Below are positions 36,378-40,808 of a stretch of DNA of 40,808 nt, piece after piece. The notes under the pieces are model-generated. The model did no database searches and had not been told where the DNA came from. It saw nothing but the letters and a program-made list of their open reading frames with translations. Every line of letters begins with the position of its first letter. Positions within the stretch are counted from its first letter, which is position 1. The translations under genes and the position numbers were made by a program. This DNA comes from Actinomycetota bacterium (GTDB lineage: Bacteria > Actinomycetota > Acidimicrobiia > IMCC26256 > JACPCJ01), in contig JACPCJ010000101.1 of the NCBI GenBank assembly GCA_016179865.1, positions 1-40,808 on the forward strand, in the 5' to 3' direction.

Positions 36378-37085
36378 CTAGGGGTCGAAGCGGTAGCCCA
36401 CCCCGCGGACGGTCACCAGGTGCCGGGGGCGGGCGGCGTCGGTCTCGAGCTTGGCCCGCAGGCGGCGGATGTGCTCGGTCACGGTGGCGGCGTCCTGATA
36501 GTCCGGCGACGAGCCCCAGGCCCACCGGAGCAGCTCCTCGCGGGAGCACGCCCGACCGGTCCGCTCGGCGAGCACAATCAGGAGCTCGTATTCCTGCGGA
36601 GTGAGCGGGACCCGCTGGCCGCCGAGACGCACCTCGTGGGCGCGCCGGTCGATCTCGAGATCGTCGAACGCCAGCGTCTCGGCACTCGGGGGGCCCGCCG
36701 CCCGGCGGAGCACGGCGTGGGCGCGGGCCACGAGTTCGCGGGGCGAGAAGGGCTTCACGACGTAGTCGTCGGCCCCCGACGTGAGCCCGAGCACCCGGTC
36801 GCCCTCGGCGCCCCGTCCACTGACGATGATCGTCGGCACCTCGGTGAGCTCTCGGAGCTGCGTGAGCACGTCGAGCCCGTCGGCGTCGGGAAGCCGGAGA
36901 TCGAGAATCATCAGGTGGTACTCGCCCGAGCCGATGGCCAAGCGGGCGCCGGCGGCGTCTGGTACCGAGATCACCTCGAAGCCCTCGCGCTCGAGGGCAC
37001 GGGCGATCAGACGCTGGACCGGTTCGTCGTCTTCAACCACGAGGACCCGCTGGTGCAGGACCCCCGTGCGGGCTTCCGCAGTCAT
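36378..37085 (-). CDS. OmpR/PhoB-type response regulator
   Basis: 235 residues from the ATG at 37085, eight bases after GGGGAG; an ATG at 37091 is an alternative. Receiver: VVEDDE, Asp62 (LDLRLPDADG), Ser89 and Lys111 (VVKPFSP). DNA-binding winged helix: LTPQEYELLIVL, TVTEHIRRLRAKLE and TVRGVGYRFDP. It is convergent with the hybrid kinase, and the two may be partners although they are not cotranscribed. Targets are unknown. Confidence 0.94.
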   Translation of the reverse strand: MTAEARTGVLHQRVLVVEDDEPVQRLIARALEREGFEVISVPDAAGARLAIGSGEYHLMILDLRLPDADGLDVLTQLRELTEVPTIIVSGRGAEGDRVLGLTSGADDYVVKPFSPRELVARAHAVLRRAAGPPSAETLAFDDLEIDRRAHEVRLGGQRVPLTPQEYELLIVLAERTGRACSREELLRWAWGSSPDYQDAATVTEHIRRLRAKLETDAARPRHLVTVRGVGYRFDP

Positions 37086-37250
37086 GACCATCTCTCCCCT
37101 CGCTTCCCCATGTGGCGTTGGATGGATGGCGATGCCCACGATAGAGGACGCGAGCTGATCATGGAGCGGTCAGCCTGGTCGCGTTGTCGGCTCGTAGAGC
37201 TTTCCGCTGAAAGGCGCGCCCGCAGACTTGCCCCGAATCGCCCGATCCTG

Positions 37251-37309
37251 CTTCCCGCTCAGGAGGCCGCTCGGGCCTACTTCCCGCTCAGCAGGCCGCT
37301 CGGGCCTGG
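37251..37309. repeat. Second tandem pair of the 29-bp repeat
   Basis: Copies 37251-37279 and 37280-37309 read CTTCCCGCTCAG-AGG-CCGCTCGGGCC-T and share the core seen at 8371-8430. It lies directly beyond the stop codon of the minus-strand reductase gene. Confidence 0.8.
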
Positions 37310-37310
37310 C

Positions 37311-38609
37311 TCAGGCCACGGACCGGGAGGGGTCGGGCAACGGCGCCACGAGGGCGGCGATGGCCCGGTAGGCGGCCTCGGCGGGCCCAACCTCGTCAGG
37401 CCGCAGGAGGTTGGCCATGATCCGAAGCGACCACTCCATGAGCGACCGGCTCTGCATCCCCACCCGCGTCAACTCCCGCATGAGCGCGGGGCGGCCGATG
37501 AGGCGGGCGAAGAGGCGCGCCACCCTGAAGTAGAGGGCGTACTCGCCGTCGAGCCACTGGTGGTAGCCGCGGAGGGGCAGAGCGTTCCCCGTCGTGAGCG
37601 CCTCGTGGATGCACTCGGCGGCCGCTCGCCCGGTCTCGTACGCGTAGTCGATGCCCTCGCCGTTGAACGGGTTCACCGACCCCGAGGCGTCACCCACCAC
37701 GAGGAAGTTGGGGCCCACCTTGGGTGAGACCGAACCCGCCATCGGGAGCCGGCCGCCCGTGGGCGGCCCCGTGGCGGCCGCGGGGGTCACCTCCCAATGG
37801 GCGGGGAGGGTGGCGGCGAACTCCTCGATGAGGTGCGACGTGTTCACCTGCTTCCAGTCCCGGAAGGTCGACAGCAACCCGACGCCGACGTTGATGGTGC
37901 CGTCGCCGACCGGGAACACCCAGCCGTAGCCGGGAAGCGACTTTCCGGCTCGGTCTCGCAGGTCGAGACAGCTCTCGATCCAGGGATCGTCGTGCAACGG
38001 GCTCTCGTAGTACCCGCGGATGGCCATCCCCTGGGGGAAGGCCTTGTTGCGGGCGGTGCCGAGTTGGCGCCCGAAGCGAGACAGCGATCCGTCGGCGATC
38101 ACCACGTAGCGAGCCGACACGTCCTCTTCGGTCTGCCCTCCTTCTCGGGTGCCGTTGTCGCGGCGGACCAGGGTCGCGCCCCGGAGCAAGCCCGACTCCA
38201 GGACCGGCGCCGTGGCCTCCACCCCCTGCCACAGGGTGGCGCCGGCCTTGACGGCCTGGTTGGCCACCAGGTCGTCGAGTTCCCGCCGGCGGACGACGAA
38301 GCCGTGGTCGGGGAAGTCGGGGTGCTCGGGCCAACGCATCTCGAGGGTGACGCCGTGGGCGATGGCCCGGAGCCCGTCGTAGCGGTGGTAGTCGTGGAGC
38401 CGCTCCCCAAGCCCCATGTCGTTGAGCTGTCGGACGGCACGAGGAGTGAGGCCGTCGCCGCACGTCTTCTCGCGCGGGAATTGCTTCTTCTCGACCATGA
38501 GGACGTCATGGCCGAGGGAGGCGAGCCAGTAGGCGGCGGCGGCGCCGGCCGGGCCTGCGCCCACGACGAGCACGTCTCGCCTGCCATTCTGAGCCGCCAT
38601 CGCCTCCAT
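37311..38609 (-). CDS. Geranylgeranyl reductase family flavoprotein, probably menaquinone side-chain reductase (MenJ-like)
   Basis: FAD-dependent reductase of 432 residues that would saturate isoprenoid double bonds. The N-terminal Rossmann motif VVGAGPAGAAAAYWLAS (GAGPAG 17-22) ends at Glu40. KTCGDGLTP follows at about 48-56, and the second FAD motif VVGDASGSVNPFNGEGI lies at about 303-319. Homologues in Mycobacterium reduce menaquinone, and related genes lie by nuo operons in other actinobacteria, which suits this location. Start ATG 38609; ATG 38600 has a GGAGG only two bases away. An archaeol- or chlorophyll-type substrate is less likely. Confidence 0.87.
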   Translation of the reverse strand: MEAMAAQNGRRDVLVVGAGPAGAAAAYWLASLGHDVLMVEKKQFPREKTCGDGLTPRAVRQLNDMGLGERLHDYHRYDGLRAIAHGVTLEMRWPEHPDFPDHGFVVRRRELDDLVANQAVKAGATLWQGVEATAPVLESGLLRGATLVRRDNGTREGGQTEEDVSARYVVIADGSLSRFGRQLGTARNKAFPQGMAIRGYYESPLHDDPWIESCLDLRDRAGKSLPGYGWVFPVGDGTINVGVGLLSTFRDWKQVNTSHLIEEFAATLPAHWEVTPAAATGPPTGGRLPMAGSVSPKVGPNFLVVGDASGSVNPFNGEGIDYAYETGRAAAECIHEALTTGNALPLRGYHQWLDGEYALYFRVARLFARLIGRPALMRELTRVGMQSRSLMEWSLRIMANLLRPDEVGPAEAAYRAIAALVAPLPDPSRSVA

Positions 38610-38736
38610 GATCGCGGGACCTCAGCCGGTATGCCCATCGACGCGCCGCGTGGTAGGAAACGCACATTGGGACCGCCCCCCGAACTGACCTCGCCGGCGT
38701 CGGGGGCGGTAGGCTTTGTGAGCGGATTCACGAGGC

Positions 38737-38756
38737 CCTTCCAGGGCCCTTGAAGG
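38737..38756. promoter_or_regulatory. Imperfect 20-bp palindrome before the b6 operon
   Basis: CCTTCCAGGG and CCCTTGAAGG pair except at one position, centred 29 bases upstream of the first gene of the operon. It could be an operator or an mRNA leader hairpin. The AGGAG ribosome site starts six bases further on. Confidence 0.4.
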
Positions 38757-38775
38757 TAGGCAGGAGAGCATTTTC

Positions 38776-39351
38776 GTGCGGGTGCACAAGGCGATTGTGG
38801 GGGCCACGCTCGGAGGGCTCGTCACCGTGGTCGGTGTCGTCCTCGGCTACCACGTCATCGTTCAGGGCAACTCATACGCCGGCGCCGAGCGGCTCATCTA
38901 CTCCTCGCTGCTCCAGATCGTCGTGATGCTCGTCGTCATGGGGATGATCACCCGCCCCCGCCCAGCCACACCACTCACGTGGTCGCGGGCCATGCTGGGA
39001 GCGGTCGTCGTCTCCGGCCTGTCGCTCCTTGCCCTGGGGACCGTCCCCAACGAGTTCCTGAACTTCGCTGGCTCGGAGCTGCACTGGGATCGACGCGACC
39101 TCGTCATGTTCAACTTGCCCGACGCGATCGTCCCGTTCGACATTTCGCGCCAGGCGATTCGCGACATCCTCGTTGCAGGGCTCTACACGAACAGCTTCGC
39201 CGCCTTTCTCGCCATGTGGTTGCTGTGGCAACGCCGTTACGAGATGGCCGAGCAGCGGGCGGCCGCCAACGAAGCCCCGGCTGAGGCCGCCGCCGTCCCC
39301 GCCGGCACGTCGGCCTACGGGCGGCCTCTGTCGAAGCAGGCCGGGGCGTAG
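38776..39351 (+). CDS. Four-helix membrane protein of unknown function, cytochrome b6 operon
   Basis: 191 residues, GTG start with an AGGAG site eight bases upstream. Hydrophobic helices are seen at about 7-28, 43-60, 73-88 and 132-152. An outward or inward loop of about 40 residues (VPNEFLNFAGSELHWDRRDL) separates the last two. The tail is Ala-rich. I recognise no family. It precedes the ferredoxin by ten bases, so it is probably a subunit or assembly factor of the b6-type complex. Confidence 0.8.
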   Translation: MRVHKAIVGATLGGLVTVVGVVLGYHVIVQGNSYAGAERLIYSSLLQIVVMLVVMGMITRPRPATPLTWSRAMLGAVVVSGLSLLALGTVPNEFLNFAGSELHWDRRDLVMFNLPDAIVPFDISRQAIRDILVAGLYTNSFAAFLAMWLLWQRRYEMAEQRAAANEAPAEAAAVPAGTSAYGRPLSKQAGA

Positions 39352-39361
39352 GGAGGGGGAC

Positions 39362-39772
39362 ATGGCCAAGACCGACGCCAACCCGCCCATGCCGCTGTTC
39401 TCCTCGTCGTATCTCCTCGCCGAGGTCGACACCGCCACCCTCGGCCAGGCGGTGAAGCCGAAGCAGTTTCTCCACATCGACCAGCAGGAATGCATTCTCT
39501 GTGAGGGGTGCGTCGACATCTGCCCGTGGAAATGCATCCACATGCTGTCGGTCGGAGCCATCGACGACGCCGTCAACACCGACACCCCCGGCGACGATCC
39601 CGCCGACCAGGTCGTGTTCATCGTCGACGAGGACGTCTGCACCCGCTGCGCCCTCTGCGTTGACCGGTGCCCCACCGGCGTCATTGTTCTCGGCAAGGCC
39701 CAGGCGGGCGCGAGTGGCGACCCCCACGGGCGTGACCAGTCGCACGGCTACGCGTACGGGATGAGGTTCTAG
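39362..39772 (+). CDS. 8Fe ferredoxin-like protein in cytochrome b6 operon
   Basis: 136 residues, start ATG 39362 with GGGAGGGGG upstream. Two 4Fe-4S motifs: Cys44/47/50/54 (CILCEGCVDICP) and Cys93/96/99/103 (CTRCALCVDRCP). An extra Cys58 gives CPWKCI, as found in NuoI-like subunits. The insert between the clusters is long (about 38 residues). The following gene starts two bases after its stop. It replaces the Rieske protein normally next to cytochrome b6, so it may be an electron-transfer subunit of the same complex; that is inference. Confidence 0.9.
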   Translation: MAKTDANPPMPLFSSSYLLAEVDTATLGQAVKPKQFLHIDQQECILCEGCVDICPWKCIHMLSVGAIDDAVNTDTPGDDPADQVVFIVDEDVCTRCALCVDRCPTGVIVLGKAQAGASGDPHGRDQSHGYAYGMRF

Positions 39773-39774
39773 GA

Positions 39775-40590
39775 ATGGCCAACGGCAACGGTCAGGGGAC
39801 GAACGGCCAGGCGGGGATCGGCGCCAAGGTCGCCGAGGGCGTCCGCGAGGGCCTCACCAAGTCGCGGAATTCCCTCCAGGGAAGCCAGCTCTGGTCGTCG
39901 ATCTTCCGACCCGGCTCATTCCTCCGCCAGGGCTACAGCGACAGCCCCCGGAACCGCTCCTACGTGATCATGAACAACGTGCTGTACCACCTTCACCCCG
40001 TGAAGGTGAAGCGGCACGCGGTCAAGGTCTCGTACACCCTCTGCCTCGGCGGGCTTTCGTTCTTCCTCTTCATCCTTCTCACCGTGACCGGCATCTTCCT
40101 CATGTTCTTCTACCGGCCGACGGCGGCCCAGGCCTGGAACGACATCAAGACCCTCGAGACGGCCGTCACCTTCGGCTCCCTCGTGCGCAACATGCACCGG
40201 TGGGGCGCTCACCTCATGGTGATCTCGGTCTTCCTGCACATGAGCCGGGTCTTCTACCACGGCGCGTACAAGCCGCCGCGGGAGTTCAACTGGGTGATCG
40301 GGGTGGTGCTCCTCCTGCTCACACTCCTCCTGTCGTTCACCGGCTATCTCCTCCCGTGGGACCAGCTCGCACTCTGGGCTGTCACCGTCGGCACCAACAT
40401 GGGCGGCTTCACGCCCGTCTTTGGCGACGAGGTCAAGTTCGTGCTGCTGGGGTCGAAGGAGATCAGCTCCGACACCCTGCTCCGGTGGTACGTGCTGCAT
40501 GTGCTCTTCTTCCCGTTCATCATCGTGATCTTCATGGCCGTCCATTTCTGGCGAGTCAGAAAGGACGGCGGGATCAGTGGACCGTTGTAG
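39775..40590 (+). CDS. petB: Cytochrome b6-type subunit of a quinol-oxidising complex
   Basis: 271 residues: a charged N-terminal stretch of about 60 residues, then four membrane helices. Haem ligands are His141/His155 (helix B) and His242/His257 (helix D), spaced 14 and 15, as in b6. Cys90 in LCLGGL sits 51 residues before His141, exactly the spacing of the haem-cn cysteine of cytochrome b6. The C-terminus is the standard ISGPL of b6 proteins. It lacks the C-terminal half of the long bc1-type cytochrome b, so a subunit-IV-like partner is expected, probably downstream. It is nearer the Firmicutes QcrB / b6 type than the long actinobacterial QcrB. The gene symbol is by analogy. Confidence 0.93.
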   Translation: MANGNGQGTNGQAGIGAKVAEGVREGLTKSRNSLQGSQLWSSIFRPGSFLRQGYSDSPRNRSYVIMNNVLYHLHPVKVKRHAVKVSYTLCLGGLSFFLFILLTVTGIFLMFFYRPTAAQAWNDIKTLETAVTFGSLVRNMHRWGAHLMVISVFLHMSRVFYHGAYKPPREFNWVIGVVLLLLTLLLSFTGYLLPWDQLALWAVTVGTNMGGFTPVFGDEVKFVLLGSKEISSDTLLRWYVLHVLFFPFIIVIFMAVHFWRVRKDGGISGPL

Positions 40591-40599
40591 GAGCGCGCG

Positions 40600-40808
40600 A
40601 TGACGGAAGTCCCCGAACATCTGCTCCGGCGCTCTCGGGAGCGCAGGAAGGCCCTCGGCCTCCCCGTCGAGGGCGACGAGGGCGGGGCCGCGACCGAAGC
40701 CCAATCCACCGAGGGCGAGGCACCGGCGGCCCCCGCGGAGGCCGGTGAGGCCGCGCCTTCCCCCACCGAGGCCCCCACCGAGGCCCCCACCGAGGCCCCC
40801 ACCGAGGC
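40600..40808 (+). CDS. Start of a b6-operon gene with Ala/Pro/Glu-rich N-terminus (partial)
   Basis: Only the first 69 codons are visible. The ATG at 40600 follows AGGAG six bases upstream and the b6 stop is nine bases before it. The product begins MTEVPEHLLRRSRERRKALG, a short basic helix, then an acidic Ala/Pro/Glu-rich region ending in PTEA repeats. It could be the second subunit of the b6 complex with a flexible N-terminal leader. No function can be given from this piece. Confidence 0.75.
   Translation, partial: MTEVPEHLLRRSRERRKALGLPVEGDEGGAATEAQSTEGEAPAAPAEAGEAAPSPTEAPTEAPTEAPTE
40762..40808 (+). repeat. 12-bp tandem repeat inside the last gene
   Basis: The unit CCCACCGAGGCC repeats at 40762, 40774, 40786 and 40798 (the last incomplete at the window edge) and codes for PTEA. 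It may be length-variable by slippage. Confidence 0.85.

Overview
The window is about 41 kb of very GC-rich DNA. GTG starts are common, genes are packed in TGATG or GTGA overlaps, and the content points to a respiring, menaquinone-using actinobacterium. Acidimicrobiia or a neighbouring class is my best guess; this is inferred from content and style, not from any search. There is no rRNA, tRNA, CRISPR array or transposase that I can recognise, and no gene-free stretch longer than about 300 bases.

Layout. (1) Positions 1-8357, minus strand: a proton-pumping complex I operon in the order nuoA-B-C-D-H-I-J-K-L-M, with nuoM running off the window edge. It has no nuoE, nuoF or nuoG between D and H, so it encodes the 11-subunit type without the NADH-oxidising module (nuoN would lie outside the window). 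(2) Positions 8621-17149, plus strand: an islet of a patatin-like lipase, a small lipoprotein, a large AAA/TPR signalling ATPase, a small helical protein and a 1011-residue membrane/surface protein of unknown function. (3) Positions 17223-32362, minus strand: a second, complete 14-gene complex I operon nuoA-N including nuoEFG. (4) Positions 32461-37085: an exported SH3-like protein, an amidohydrolase, a PAS hybrid histidine kinase and an OmpR-type response regulator. (5) Positions 37311-38609, minus strand: a geranylgeranyl-reductase-family flavoprotein resembling the menaquinone reductase MenJ. (6) Positions 38776 to the end, plus strand: a four-gene start of a cytochrome b6-type operon, made of an unknown membrane protein, an 8Fe ferredoxin, a cytochrome b6 with all four haem histidines and the haem-cn cysteine, and the beginning of an Ala/Pro/Glu-rich protein.

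Together the genes form a quinone-centred respiratory locus. The 14-subunit enzyme should feed NADH electrons to menaquinone. The 11-subunit enzyme needs another donor such as ferredoxin. The MenJ-like enzyme would tune the menaquinone side chain, and the b6-type module would oxidise or reduce the quinol pool.

The two complexes differ at residues that line the quinone path: NuoD Tyr to Trp, NuoH Glu to Leu and NuoA Cys to Ser, all in the 11-subunit set. NuoA of the 14-subunit set has lost about 21 residues including part of a membrane helix. The ferredoxin that replaces a Rieske protein beside cytochrome b6 is the most suggestive lead towards an undescribed complex. Long perfect hairpins close several transcription units, and a roughly 29-bp direct repeat occurs as a tandem pair at two distant loci.
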